This document shows positions 17,202 through 26,097 of a stretch of DNA of 45,799 nt, in pieces. A model generated the notes under the pieces. It ran no database searches. It worked only from the letters and a program-made list of their open reading frames with translations, and had not been told where the DNA came from. The translations under genes and the position numbers were made by a program. The first letter of the stretch is position 1. Each line of letters starts with the position of its first letter. The stretch is from Planctomyces sp. (GTDB lineage: Bacteria > Planctomycetota > Planctomycetia > Planctomycetales > Planctomycetaceae), in assembly GCA_027483145.1 (NCBI GenBank), contig JAIXVG010000434.1, positions 1-45,799 of the forward strand. The letters run 5' to 3'.

Positions 17202-19541
17202 ATGCAGTTTTTCAACGTGCCATCTTTCCCGGGGCAGAGGGCTTCGACTTTAACAAGTTTACAAGGGATTTTGTGGTGCACCTTGTTGTTGTGGTCATGC
17301 ACGGCTGGGCTGGCCAGCAGCTTAGTGTGGGCTGACGATGGCTTGAGGTCCGGAAAAGGCGATCAGTTCTTGCTCCCTGTCTCGGCCCTGACTCCTGAAA
17401 ATAAACTGGCAGAACGGCTGGTTGAAGATGTGGCGATTGAAGCCCGTCAGGCAGTAGTGGTGATTTCGGTGGCGGGCCGTAATGGCGCACGCGAAGGGTT
17501 GGGAAGTGGGGTGATCATTCATCCGCAAGGATTAGTGGCCACGAACCTGCATGTGATTGGGGAAGCAAGGCCCATTTCAGTCGAGCTTAGTGGCGGACGA
17601 AGCTTGCCCGTCGAGTCGATCCTGGCTACTGATCAATTGCGAGATTTAGCCATTCTGAAAGTGGCTGCAACGGACCTTCCATTCCTTCCGCTGGCAGACG
17701 ATCGAGAAGTACGCGACGGTCAGGCGGTTGTTGCGATCGGGAACCCGCTGGGTTTGGAACGAAGTGTGGTGTCGGGGGTTTTGTCGGGACGACGCGAGAT
17801 CGAGGGGCGGACCATGATGCAAGTGGCCGTCCCGATCGAGCGAGGGAATAGTGGCGGGCCGCTGCTCGATCGTTCGGGTCGGGTTGTTGGATTATTGACC
17901 CTGAAGAGTTTGCAAACGCAGAATCTGGGTTTTGCAGTGCCATCAACGGCGCTACTACCCCTGGTCGAGAATCCTAATCCCGTTCCACTTAAGAGGTGGT
18001 TAACGATTGGGGTGCTCGATGCCAACGAGTGGGTTCCTTTGGGAGATGCCGACTGGTCACAGCGCGCGGGGCGGGTGCGGGTGGCAGGTGTTGGTACTGG
18101 GTTTGGCGGCCGGGGGCTGTGTTTGTCCCAAGCTGACCTTCCACCGCTGCCATACGAATTGTCGGTCAAGGTTCGGTACGACGAAAAAGAGGGAGCGGCG
18201 GGCTTAGCGTTCTGCAGTGATGGTCGTGATAAGCACTACGGATTCTATTTGACGAACGGTGGGATGCGGCTGACCCGGTTTGATGGCCCCGATGTCTTTT
18301 CGTGGAAGATTCTTGCCGATATCAGGCCCCCACGGCTCGATACTGATGGGTGGATCGACTTGAAGGTGCGGATTGATGCAGAGCAGATTGTCTGTTACCT
18401 GAATGGCGACCAGGTTACGCAAACGAATGACCGAACCTATCGTGATGGGAAAGCTGGGCTGTGTAAGTTTCGAACAACAACTGCAGAGTTCCGTAGTTTC
18501 CGCGCCGGGGCCTATAGCAATGATGTCGAGGCGAACCGTGTTGCCACGCAGCGCGTGCGGGATGCGGCTGGCAAAGTGTTTGCCGGTGACCAGCGAGAGC
18601 GTGACTGGATTGCCGAGATCGCGGGGCAAGAGGCGATCGAGCCTGATCTGGAAGCCATGCTGACCTATGCCAAAGAGCTTGAGCAGCAGGCCGCGCGGCT
18701 GAAAAAGATTGCAACTCGAACACACGTGCGGCAGGTCCAGAAGCAATTGGCAGAACTGCTTAAAGGGAACGAAGCTGACTCGGTCGATTTGTGCCGGGCA
18801 GCGCTATTGATCTCGCGGCTGGATAACTCGGAACTTGATATTGAGGCCTACATGCGGCAGGTCGGCCGATTGAGCGAGCAGTTTCGAGCATCGATCGGCA
18901 GGGAAGCAACCGGGGCCGAGAAGCTGGTATCGCTCGACAAGTTACTGTTCAGCGAATTGGGCTTTCATGGGAGTCGGAACGACTACGATAACCGTGCGAA
19001 CAGCTATTTGAATGAAGTGCTTGATGATCGCGAAGGGCTGCCGCTGACCCTTGGAATTCTGTATATCGAGCTAGCCCGACGCGAGGGGGTCAAAGTGGCT
19101 GGGATTGGTTTGCCGGGGCACTTTGTGGTTAAGCATCTCTCGGCAGAGGATGGCCACCTGATTGATGTGTTTGAGAAGGGAAAGCGAATCAACTTGACCG
19201 ATGCAATTCGAATGGCGGTCAACAATAGTGAAGGGCCTTGGTCGGATGACTATCTCATCCCGATGAGTCCCGAAGCCATTCTGCAGCGGATGTTGCGAAA
19301 CCTGATTTCAAGCGCACGACGTGAACGTGATACCGAACGATTGTGGCGGTATGTGGATACCCAACTGCTGCTGAATCCATCGAGTGTTGAAGATCACTAT
19401 TATCGGGCAGCGTTGGCACTCGAAGATCGCGATTGGGATGCAGCCAGGGATGATGTCGATTGGCTGAAGAAGAACGGGGCAGGGCTGATTGACCCACGGG
19501 CGATTGATGAGTTGGAGGGGGTTGTGAATCGGCGTCGTTAG
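17202..19541 (+). CDS. Exported trypsin-like serine protease fused to a SirB1-type domain
   Basis: About 779 residues from the ATG at 17202, which has GAGG nine bases upstream; a TTG at 17166 is less likely. An N-terminal hydrophobic segment (about residues 22-44) acts as a signal peptide or anchor. Residues 65-255 form an HtrA/DegP-like trypsin fold with a complete triad: His117 (TNLHVIG), Asp148 (LRDLAIL) and Ser217 (RGNSGGPLL). Residues about 280-440 look like a LamG/DUF1080-type beta-sandwich. A helical stretch follows. Near residues 580-700 comes a SirB1/transglutaminase-like domain (GFHGSRNDYDNRANSYL, GLPLTLGILYIELAR, GLPGHFVVKH), then TPR-like helices. No PDZ domain was seen. Substrate is unknown. 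Confidence 0.85.
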   Translation: MQFFNVPSFPGQRASTLTSLQGILWCTLLLWSCTAGLASSLVWADDGLRSGKGDQFLLPVSALTPENKLAERLVEDVAIEARQAVVVISVAGRNGAREGLGSGVIIHPQGLVATNLHVIGEARPISVELSGGRSLPVESILATDQLRDLAILKVAATDLPFLPLADDREVRDGQAVVAIGNPLGLERSVVSGVLSGRREIEGRTMMQVAVPIERGNSGGPLLDRSGRVVGLLTLKSLQTQNLGFAVPSTALLPLVENPNPVPLKRWLTIGVLDANEWVPLGDADWSQRAGRVRVAGVGTGFGGRGLCLSQADLPPLPYELSVKVRYDEKEGAAGLAFCSDGRDKHYGFYLTNGGMRLTRFDGPDVFSWKILADIRPPRLDTDGWIDLKVRIDAEQIVCYLNGDQVTQTNDRTYRDGKAGLCKFRTTTAEFRSFRAGAYSNDVEANRVATQRVRDAAGKVFAGDQRERDWIAEIAGQEAIEPDLEAMLTYAKELEQQAARLKKIATRTHVRQVQKQLAELLKGNEADSVDLCRAALLISRLDNSELDIEAYMRQVGRLSEQFRASIGREATGAEKLVSLDKLLFSELGFHGSRNDYDNRANSYLNEVLDDREGLPLTLGILYIELARREGVKVAGIGLPGHFVVKHLSAEDGHLIDVFEKGKRINLTDAIRMAVNNSEGPWSDDYLIPMSPEAILQRMLRNLISSARRERDTERLWRYVDTQLLLNPSSVEDHYYRAALALEDRDWDAARDDVDWLKKNGAGLIDPRAIDELEGVVNRRR

Positions 19542-19807
19542 GGAACAACACGGGGTTCGTTGTTGGATAAGAGTCAACTTGCTTCGAGTCGCAGTTTGTC
19601 GAGATTGTTGCGCCGGTGCGCTTTACTGAGTCGGTTCTTTGCTCTGTGGAGTTTACCGTTCGACTCAATCCTAATCCGCCGCTGTTCAGGCAAGAAACTC
19701 TTGAGACTAAGCCACTTGCTGACGCTGCGGGTTACGGGGAAGGCGAAGAACCCGACAGTTGGCATTGTCGGCTCGGCAGGGTAATGGATTGCTCGATGAG
19801 CGATCAG
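19542..19807. other. Intergenic region between convergent genes
   Basis: No gene. It contains a weak 6-bp hairpin AACAAC/GTTGTT just after the protease stop and one copy of the dispersed GTCGG hairpin repeat. Confidence 0.45.
19745..19775. repeat. Dispersed GTCGG hairpin repeat, copy 2
   Basis: Stem CCGACA (19752-19757) and TGTCGG (19766-19771), loop GTTGGCAT. The flanks CGAAGAACCCGAC and GTCGGCTCG match the copy near 20512 closely and the copy near 11379 less so. Confidence 0.6.
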
Positions 19808-20296
19808 CTACTTGCTTGGTGGCGGGGAGCTGTCCAACTGCAAGTATGGGGCAAGTTGTTCGAGTTTTTTGTTGCCGATGCCGTCGACTTTGGAGATGTC
19901 GCCAATCGTCTGGAAGGGACCATGGGCTTCGCGATAGGCAACGATTCGCTTGGCGAGGGTTTCGCCTAAGCCATCGAGTTGGGATAGCTCGAACCAGTTG
20001 GCCCGGTTGGGATCAAGGCGAAGTTGGAGCGGCTGGCCTTGAGCATCGACGATTGCGATTGGTGGCCGTCCCCAACCGTAGTATCTGATCGATTGCAGGG
20101 TGACTGTCAAGAATACGCCAACGATAACCAGGGCCACAAAGGCCTGATCGGGGGGGAGTAAGTCGCCAATGATCGGGAGTGGCTTTGGGGCTGCCGGCGC
20201 TGTCTGGATCTCGGACGAAGCGACGCCTGGGGCGGGCGAACCAGATGGTTCTGCCGGTGATTGATCGCTCGCAGAACTGGTGGGCTGTTCGGTCAC
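19808..20296 (-). CDS. ComEA-type helix-hairpin-helix membrane protein
   Basis: About 162 residues starting at GTG 20296; a TTG at 20314 would add six. A Pro/Ser/Ala-rich N-terminus leads to one membrane helix (FVALVIVGVFLTVTL) and then a short beta-rich stretch. The C-terminal 65 residues are a helix-hairpin-helix pair: DPNRANWFELSQLDGLGETL, IVAYREAHGPF, and IGDISKVDGIGNKKLEQLAPYL. This matches ComEA, which binds incoming DNA without sequence preference at the membrane during uptake. No comEC or other competence gene is adjacent, so a role in DNA uptake is only a family inference. Confidence 0.85.
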   Translation of the reverse strand: MTEQPTSSASDQSPAEPSGSPAPGVASSEIQTAPAAPKPLPIIGDLLPPDQAFVALVIVGVFLTVTLQSIRYYGWGRPPIAIVDAQGQPLQLRLDPNRANWFELSQLDGLGETLAKRIVAYREAHGPFQTIGDISKVDGIGNKKLEQLAPYLQLDSSPPPSK

Positions 20297-20442
20297 TCGT
20301 GCTGTGATTCGCAAATGCGGGATATCATCCTACAGCGAACAACATCGGTTGTTGGCTTTGCTCGTACGAACCGTCGTATCGTATGTAGGTACTGGTTATA
20401 TCAAGACTTTCGACCAAATGAAGGTACTTTCTCAGATCAAGA

Positions 20443-20459
20443 CACTGGCGAAGCCAGTG
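20443..20459. repeat. Short perfect hairpin, GAA loop
   Basis: CACTGGC (20443-20449), loop GAA, GCCAGTG (20453-20459). A compact 7-bp stem in non-coding DNA, 52 bp before the GTCGG hairpin. No T-run follows. Confidence 0.6.
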
Positions 20460-20504
20460 GCACACAGCGATTTGATTTTGACAGTGCACCAGTCGACCGA
20501 ATTC

Positions 20505-20537
20505 GAAGAACCCGACGATTCGCACCGTCGGCTCGAT
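20505..20537. repeat. Dispersed GTCGG hairpin repeat, copy 3
   Basis: Stem CCGACG (20512-20517) and CGTCGG (20526-20531), loop ATTCGCAC. The innermost pair is G-C, where copies 1 and 2 have A-T, so both sides of the stem changed together. Confidence 0.6.
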
Positions 20538-20592
20538 ACGCCACTGGGTGCTGCGATGGCCAAATACGGTCAATGGCCAATTCTGGACAGCT

Positions 20593-21654
20593 CTATTTGC
20601 GTGGTGGATTGCTGCCGGGAGCAGTTCGAGAGCCGGGAAGTGGAACCCGGGTCTGCCCTTTGGGAGGAGGGAGTGGGTCGATCCCTCCGGCGGGTTCGAT
20701 GCCGTCTTCGTGTTGTCCACCGCGGGTGTAGTCTTTCAGGTTGGGGCGGAACGGGTCTTTGCCGAAGACCTTTTGAACTGCTGAGGCAAGGGCATTCTGA
20801 TTGATGACCAAATCCGAGAACAGGTAGACCGTTTCTAGGTTACCCGTATTGTCGATCAACTGAACTGCCGACGGCAAATACGTTTGCTTGTCAAGCAGGA
20901 TGGTAGCTTTGGCGTAGCTGGCGGCGTCTGACTGAAAGCGGGGGATCGCTTGAATCTTGGCTTGCTTGGCGGTCTCACTCAGCAGCTTCAAGCGAAATCG
21001 TCTGTTGGCATCGGCGGCAGGCATTCCGAAGAGGAACGGGAGCGGGCCGTTGATGATATTGGCTCCGCGCATTTCTTCAGGGAGGGTGATGACTTCGTAG
21101 GTCTTTTCTTCAACGTTGATTTCGATGATTTCTCGACCATTGCAAACCCAGCGTTCTTCGTTACCAGGAACAGGTCGAAACGGATTTCCTTCGCCATTAA
21201 CGCGTCGCGATTTTTCCCCTTTCGCGATTTCAGCTGGGACCAAATCAATGCGGCCGTGATCGGGGGCTTCATAGTAGAAGAGACCAATGTTGCGAGTTTC
21301 AACCGAGAAGACCTTGTTGTAAACAAGCCGCTGATGGCGACCGTGCAGTTTTTGAATCTTGGATGAAAAGCGTTCCCAGTCACGCAAGATCTGGAGCATT
21401 TCTGGGCTGAGTGGTTCCTCATCAGCGTCGGCTTCGGCGTCAGGATAGTCGCTCTGGGCATCGGTACGGGCGATGGCATTCGATCGCTGATCTGTCTCTT
21501 TGGCTGGCAGGTTCCCTTGTGGACGGGGGCGAGGCTGTCCACTTTGGGCAGCGGCTTGATTGGTCGTCCCGCTCAAGCAGATCAGCATCAAGGAGGCTGT
21601 CAGCGAGGCCCGGGCCAAGAGGGACTTGGGGGTCGAAAAGAGTTGGCAGTTCAT
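20593..21654 (-). CDS. Exported TIGR03009-type planctomycete protein
   Basis: About 353 residues. The ATG at 21654 has AAGGA about 11 bases upstream and opens a signal peptide ending near TTNQAAAQ; a longer frame reaching 21852 has no signal peptide at its start and was not used. After an acidic, low-complexity linker (DAEADADEEPLSPEM) comes one domain of about 230 residues with a beta-rich, LolA/LolB-like pattern. Typical pieces are VYNKVFSVE, GLFYYEAPDHGRIDL, GPLPFLFGMPAADANRRF and LPSAVQLIDNTGNLETVY. The pattern matches, from memory, the planctomycete family TIGR03009; function is unknown. The C-terminus is Pro/Gly-rich. Confidence 0.82.
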   Translation of the reverse strand: MNCQLFSTPKSLLARASLTASLMLICLSGTTNQAAAQSGQPRPRPQGNLPAKETDQRSNAIARTDAQSDYPDAEADADEEPLSPEMLQILRDWERFSSKIQKLHGRHQRLVYNKVFSVETRNIGLFYYEAPDHGRIDLVPAEIAKGEKSRRVNGEGNPFRPVPGNEERWVCNGREIIEINVEEKTYEVITLPEEMRGANIINGPLPFLFGMPAADANRRFRLKLLSETAKQAKIQAIPRFQSDAASYAKATILLDKQTYLPSAVQLIDNTGNLETVYLFSDLVINQNALASAVQKVFGKDPFRPNLKDYTRGGQHEDGIEPAGGIDPLPPPKGQTRVPLPGSRTAPGSNPPRK

Positions 21655-22203
21655 CTGAAGAGGATTCCTTCCCGCGACCGACGCAAGCCCGCAGAACTTT
21701 TCAGCCCTGCGCCAGTGGCCCGCGCGGAGATGTTGGGCATACTGTCGATGTAGACCAAATGGCATGGTTAGCCAGCTTGAGTTACACCAACTATGGGGGG
21801 CATCATGCCCCGCCACGTTCGTTAGGTGACGGGCTTGTGAACCCATCATCAAAGAGGGTTATGGATTATGTGGATACAACAGAATCATGGGCCTGCGACC
21901 AAGGACCTGATGGTGCCTGGTTTCAGCCACACGGTTAAACCAACAAATAGCAAAATCGTGCCTGTCCGGATGCCATTTGGTGCGCCCATCCGAGCTGGCA
22001 AATGCTCGTCGTGAAATGTAGTCGTGCTGCGAAAACGACTCTAGGGGAGTTTTTGGCCTAAATCTCTCGGGGGATAACCAGCCGTACAGCACCCATCACG
22101 ATTGCTGCCTGGGCGTTCAGGTCAACTCCGGGATTGACGGAATTAGGGTTTCTCAGACAATGCGCGTGTTGTGTGAATTTGCGAAAATATCGCCGCGCCG
22201 GCA
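21655..22203. other. Divergent promoter region
   Basis: Lies between the TIGR03009 gene (leftward) and hldE (rightward). No gene is supported. It includes a hyphenated palindrome at 21797-21811. Promoters for the LPS-core operon are expected here but none was assigned. Confidence 0.45.
21797..21811. promoter_or_regulatory. Hyphenated palindrome, possible operator
   Basis: GGGGCAT, one C, ATGCCCC: 7-bp arms around a single base, about 140 bp upstream of the TIGR03009 start and about 390 bp upstream of hldE. The symmetry suits a dimeric repressor, but nothing else supports this. Confidence 0.3.
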
Positions 22204-23766
22204 ATGGATTGCCTCATGTCGTATCACCTGATTGAGCTTGTCGAACAATTAGGATCACCGCACGTACTGGTGGTTGGAGACTTGATTCTCGACCGGTACA
22301 TCTGGGGTGAAGCAGAACGGATCAGCCAGGAGGCTCCGGTCATTCTGCTGCGAGAAGACCGGCAAGAGCATCGGCTAGGTGGGGCAGCGAATGTGGCCCA
22401 CATGCTGCGCGGGCTGGATGCTCAGGTGACCCTCGCGGGGCTGGTTGGCTCTGATGAAGATGGTCAGATCGCTCGAGCAGAATTGGAACGTCTGGGGATC
22501 GATCACTCGGCGACGCTGACCGATGCCTCCCGGCCAACAACGGTCAAAATTCGATTCATGGGGCGTGCTCAGTATCGCCATCCCCATCAAATGCTGCGTG
22601 TTGATCGGGAAGTTCGTACGGCGATCTCGGCTGAGTTAAGCGAAAAGCTGCTGGCCGATTTGCTTCCCAAATTGCCGCGCTATCAAGCGATTTTAATTAG
22701 CGACTATGCCAAGGGGGTTTGCGAAAAGAAGTTGCTTGCTCCGCTGATCGAAGCGGCCAAGGGGCTGGAGATTCCGGTCATCGTTGATCCGGCCAATCAT
22801 GGGAGCTGCAGCGCGTATCATGGTTGCACGGCGGCAACACCTAATCGGCTGGAAACAAGCCGCGCGACGGGGTTGGAAGTCAAGACGGTTGAAGAGGGGA
22901 TGGAAGCTGCGAAGCGGTTGTGTGCCGTGGCGAATCTGGATCATGCTTTCGTCACGCTTGATCGGGACGGGATTGTTGTTGGATACAAAACGGGCGAGGC
23001 GTCTCATTTTCCGACCCGGCCTCGCGAAGTGTGTGACATCACCGGCGCTGGCGACATGGTGCTGGCCATGATTGGTGTTGGGGCCGCTGCAGGGATTGCA
23101 CCTGATGACCTGGCCCGGCTGGCCAATGTGGCAGGTGGATTGGAAGTGGAACAGATTGGGGTGGTGCCGATCAGCCGCCGCGACATTCTGCAGGACTTAC
23201 TGCGTTGGAGTCGCCCGGAAGAATCGAAGTCGCGCCATGGCGGGAAAGTGGCTGACTTGGATGAATTACAGCGACACGTCTCGGCCAGGCGTAAAGCGGG
23301 TCAATCAATCGTGCTGACCAACGGCTGCTTCGACCTGCTGCATGTCGGGCATGTGACTTATCTGCAGGAAGCGGCCAAAGAAGGGGACTGCCTGATTGTC
23401 GCCCTGAATAGTGATGCCAGCGTGCGGCGTCTGGAAAAGGGGCCTGATCGTCCCATTTTTGATGAGCATTATCGTGCCCAGATGCTGGCAGCTCTGGAGG
23501 CAGTTGATTTTGTGGTGGTTTTTGATGAAGACACCCCCCATGCGGTCCTTGAAGCCATTCAGCCTGATGTGTTGGTGAAGGGCGGGACTTACTCTGTTGC
23601 TGACATTGTCGGACGGGAAGTAGTCGAGGCCTATGGTGGTCGCGTTAAGGCGATGGGCGCTGTCGAAGGCCTGTCGACTACGGACATTGTGCGTCGGTTA
23701 CGGCAAGTTTCGGCACCGACGCTCAAAATGCCAAGCATTACGATGCCAGAACGGAAAGCTGGATGA
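22204..23766 (+). CDS. hldE: Bifunctional heptose-7-phosphate kinase / heptose-1-phosphate adenylyltransferase
   Basis: A 520-residue cytoplasmic enzyme that phosphorylates D-glycero-D-manno-heptose 7-phosphate at C1 and later adenylylates heptose 1-phosphate, giving the precursor for LPS inner-core heptose. The N-terminal kinase (about residues 15-330) is PfkB-like, with VVGDLILDRYIWGE, the substrate motif GGAANVAHML and the catalytic DITGAGD (usually DTTGAGD). The C-terminal nucleotidyltransferase (about 365-505) has TNGCFDLLHVGHVTYL with the HxGH motif, and LEAIQPDVLVKGGTY. Another ATG at 22216 would shorten it by four residues; neither start has a clear ribosome site. First gene of the LPS-core operon; its end overlaps the next start by four bases. 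Confidence 0.95.
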   Translation: MDCLMSYHLIELVEQLGSPHVLVVGDLILDRYIWGEAERISQEAPVILLREDRQEHRLGGAANVAHMLRGLDAQVTLAGLVGSDEDGQIARAELERLGIDHSATLTDASRPTTVKIRFMGRAQYRHPHQMLRVDREVRTAISAELSEKLLADLLPKLPRYQAILISDYAKGVCEKKLLAPLIEAAKGLEIPVIVDPANHGSCSAYHGCTAATPNRLETSRATGLEVKTVEEGMEAAKRLCAVANLDHAFVTLDRDGIVVGYKTGEASHFPTRPREVCDITGAGDMVLAMIGVGAAAGIAPDDLARLANVAGGLEVEQIGVVPISRRDILQDLLRWSRPEESKSRHGGKVADLDELQRHVSARRKAGQSIVLTNGCFDLLHVGHVTYLQEAAKEGDCLIVALNSDASVRRLEKGPDRPIFDEHYRAQMLAALEAVDFVVVFDEDTPHAVLEAIQPDVLVKGGTYSVADIVGREVVEAYGGRVKAMGAVEGLSTTDIVRRLRQVSAPTLKMPSITMPERKAG

Positions 23767-24821
23767 AGCTGGCAGTTTTTCTGCCCAACTGGGTGGGCGA
23801 TGTGGTGATGGCAACCCCGGCGATCAGGGCCTTGCGACAGGGATTTCCTGGAGCCAGCCTGACGGGCGTGATGCGTCCTTATGTAGCCGATGTGCTGCGC
23901 GGGACCGACTTACTTGATGACGAAGTCTTTTATGCACCCAAAGGGGGCGATCGCAGCCAACGCCTTTGGTCCGTCATAAGGCGACTGCGAGCAGAGCGAT
24001 TTGATGCAGCGGTGCTGTTTCCTAATTCGCTTCATTCGGCAGGAGTAGCCTGGCTGGGGGGCTGCCGTCAACGATGGGGGTTTGCTCGAGACGGACGGGG
24101 TTGGCTGCTGACTCATCCGGTGCCGCCAAGGCCCAGAAAAGACCCTTATCCGGTTCTGCTGGAATACTTAAGGCTGGTCGGAACGATGGGTTGTCCCACG
24201 AGTTCGACCCAGATGGAACTGGCTATTACCAAGCCCGATCGGGAGGCGATTACCCAGTTTTGGAGCAAGCACCCCAACGTCAACCCGGCTGATGGGTTTG
24301 TGTGCCTTAATACCGGTGGAGCATTCGGGAGTGCGAAGAACTGGCCGATTGATCGATTCACCGAACTGGCCAAAGAGATTCGGCTGCGCTACAGGAAGAC
24401 AGTTCTGGTGCTATGCGGACCGGCAGAGCGGGAAAGTGCCAGAGAGATCGCTCGGAACGCTGGGCTGGATCGAGTGTTGTCGCTAGCGGATGAGACATTA
24501 AGTCTGGGCTTAACCAAGGTGGCTATTCGGGATTCGCAGTTACTTGTGACGACCGATTCGGGTCCCAGGCATTTTGCAGCGGCGTTTGGCATTCCAACGG
24601 TAGCACTCTTTGGGCCGACGCATCAGGCCTGGAGCGATACGTTCTCGCCAGTTGCTACGAACTTGCAAGCGAGTGTCCCCTGCGGCCCATGTCAGCAACG
24701 CGTCTGCCCATTGGCGCATCATCGATGTATGGACGAGCTAAGTGTCGAGTCGGTCATGGCAGCAGTAGAGGGAGTACTCGGTCGCCGAGACGTGATTCCG
24801 CTCAAGACTCGTTTTGCGTAG
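23763..24821 (+). CDS. waaF: ADP-heptose:LPS heptosyltransferase (WaaF type)
   Basis: A 352-residue GT9-family enzyme that should move heptose from ADP-heptose onto the LPS inner core at the cytoplasmic face of the inner membrane. Signs are the opening LAVFLPNWVGDVVMATPAIR, the central GGAFGSAKNWPIDRF, and the C-terminal donor-site region TTDSGPRHFAAAFGIPTVAL followed by FGPTHQAWSDTF. A Cys-rich tail, CGPCQQRVCPLAHHRC, follows as in WaaF. It starts in the ATGA overlap with hldE, so the two are translationally coupled. WaaC and WaaF types are hard to separate by eye; the sequence looks more WaaF-like. Confidence 0.9.
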   Translation: MKLAVFLPNWVGDVVMATPAIRALRQGFPGASLTGVMRPYVADVLRGTDLLDDEVFYAPKGGDRSQRLWSVIRRLRAERFDAAVLFPNSLHSAGVAWLGGCRQRWGFARDGRGWLLTHPVPPRPRKDPYPVLLEYLRLVGTMGCPTSSTQMELAITKPDREAITQFWSKHPNVNPADGFVCLNTGGAFGSAKNWPIDRFTELAKEIRLRYRKTVLVLCGPAERESAREIARNAGLDRVLSLADETLSLGLTKVAIRDSQLLVTTDSGPRHFAAAFGIPTVALFGPTHQAWSDTFSPVATNLQASVPCGPCQQRVCPLAHHRCMDELSVESVMAAVEGVLGRRDVIPLKTRFA

Positions 24822-24924
24822 GAGTGTACTGGGTTGCTAACGGTTAACGCTGCTTTGGACCAACAAGTGGTAGCTGCCGCTGTAATCAAATAGCGATTGG
24901 CAGTGTCGGAAGGAGGGGGAGCAG

Positions 24925-26097
24925 ATGCGGATTGGGCTAGTCATTTTGCATGCAGACCCACAGCGCGGCGGGGCTGAACGCTATACGGTCGACTTGGCAG
25001 GAGCGCTAGCGGCTGAAGGGGATGATGTCAGCCTGATTGCCAGCAGCTTTGGCGAGGTTCCTGCAGGGGTGAAAACGCTTGTCGCTGCATCCCCGGGCTG
25101 GACACGATCGGGGCGATACCTGCGGTTTCTGGGTTCGGTCGACCAGATACTTGATCGCGAACGATTCGATGTGGTTCATGCGGCGCTGCCAGTGCGGCGG
25201 TGCGATGTCTACCATCCGCATGCCGGGCTAGCGCTTGACGCCGTCAGGCAGGGGCACCAGAAAAGGACCGGCTGGGCACGGTGGTGGTCCCGAATTGGAA
25301 ATCGGTTAAACGGGCGTCGCCAGTTGTTTGCCAATGTTGAACAAAAGTTACTGGGAAGTGTTCAGCCACCGATTGTCATTTCGCTGTCGGACTATGTTGG
25401 GGCTGGGATTGCGGGGACGTATCGATTGCCAGCCAACCAGGTGGTCAAGCTGTTCAATGCGGTCGATATCAAGCGGTTTGATCCTGAGCGGATTGATTTA
25501 TCACGTGAACCGATTCGGGCCAGCTTGAATCTGGCGAGTGATGACGTTGCGGTCCTGATGATTGCCCAGGACTTCGAACGGAAAGGGCTGCCGGAAGCGC
25601 TGCGTGCTTTTGCGTCTGTTGCTGCGTCACGATTGAAGCTGATTGTGGTGGGTAAGCAGCCAGTAGCCCCTTATGAGAAGCTGGCCGAAGAGCTGAAGAT
25701 TTCTGATCGAGTGATCTTTGCCGGGCCAACAAAGGAACCGGAGCGGTTTTATGCTTCGGCAGACGCATTTATGCTGCCGACAAGACACGATCCTTGCAGC
25801 CTGGTGGTTTTGGAGGCGCTGGCGATGGGGCTTCCCGTTATCAGCACCCGCTTCAATGGGGCCTGCGAGATTATGACCGACGGAGAACATGGAGCCATCG
25901 TTGCGTCGGCTGATGACCACGCTGGTTTAGTGACGGCGCTGGCTGGGCTGTTGGATGACCAGCATCGCACCGAACAGCATGAGGCTTGCCTGGGGCTGCG
26001 CCAGCTCCTTTCGCATACACACCATTTGCGGCAATTGCGTGATATCTACAGCCAGGCCATGTCGCGCAGTTTACCTTCGCGTCGGCGGGCGGCTTAA
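24925..26097 (+). CDS. GT4-family glycosyltransferase, likely LPS core (WaaG-like)
   Basis: A 390-residue GT-B glycosyltransferase. The N-terminal acceptor half starts with VILHADPQRGGAERYTVDLA. The C-terminal donor half has LIVVGKQPVAPYEKLAEEL, then the family signature DPCSLVVLEALAMGLPVI, with the E-x7-E-type loop and a final GACEIM. Context and the overall pattern (CDVYHPHAG, FERKGLPEALRAF) resemble the core glucosyltransferase WaaG. Sugar and acceptor are inferred. A strong ribosome site, GGAAGGAGGGGGAG, precedes the ATG. It lies about 100 bp after waaF, and its stop codon overlaps the next start. Confidence 0.9.
   Translation: MRIGLVILHADPQRGGAERYTVDLAGALAAEGDDVSLIASSFGEVPAGVKTLVAASPGWTRSGRYLRFLGSVDQILDRERFDVVHAALPVRRCDVYHPHAGLALDAVRQGHQKRTGWARWWSRIGNRLNGRRQLFANVEQKLLGSVQPPIVISLSDYVGAGIAGTYRLPANQVVKLFNAVDIKRFDPERIDLSREPIRASLNLASDDVAVLMIAQDFERKGLPEALRAFASVAASRLKLIVVGKQPVAPYEKLAEELKISDRVIFAGPTKEPERFYASADAFMLPTRHDPCSLVVLEALAMGLPVISTRFNGACEIMTDGEHGAIVASADDHAGLVTALAGLLDDQHRTEQHEACLGLRQLLSHTHHLRQLRDIYSQAMSRSLPSRRRAA

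Larger units (their letters stand above)
20297..20592. other. Gap with two hairpin repeats
   Basis: No gene supported. It holds the CACTGGC/GCCAGTG hairpin (20443-20459) and the third copy of the GTCGG hairpin repeat (20505-20537). It should also carry the promoter of the ComEA-like gene. Confidence 0.45.

Noticed and set aside
20280-20804. Open frame of 174 codons on the plus strand, partly over non-coding DNA
   Set aside because: It crosses two hairpin repeats and the end of the TIGR03009 gene, and its product shows no domain.
21655-21852. Upstream extension of the TIGR03009 gene
   Set aside because: The extension encodes a Trp/His/Arg-rich stretch before a clear signal peptide; the ATG at 21654 with AAGGA upstream is the natural start.
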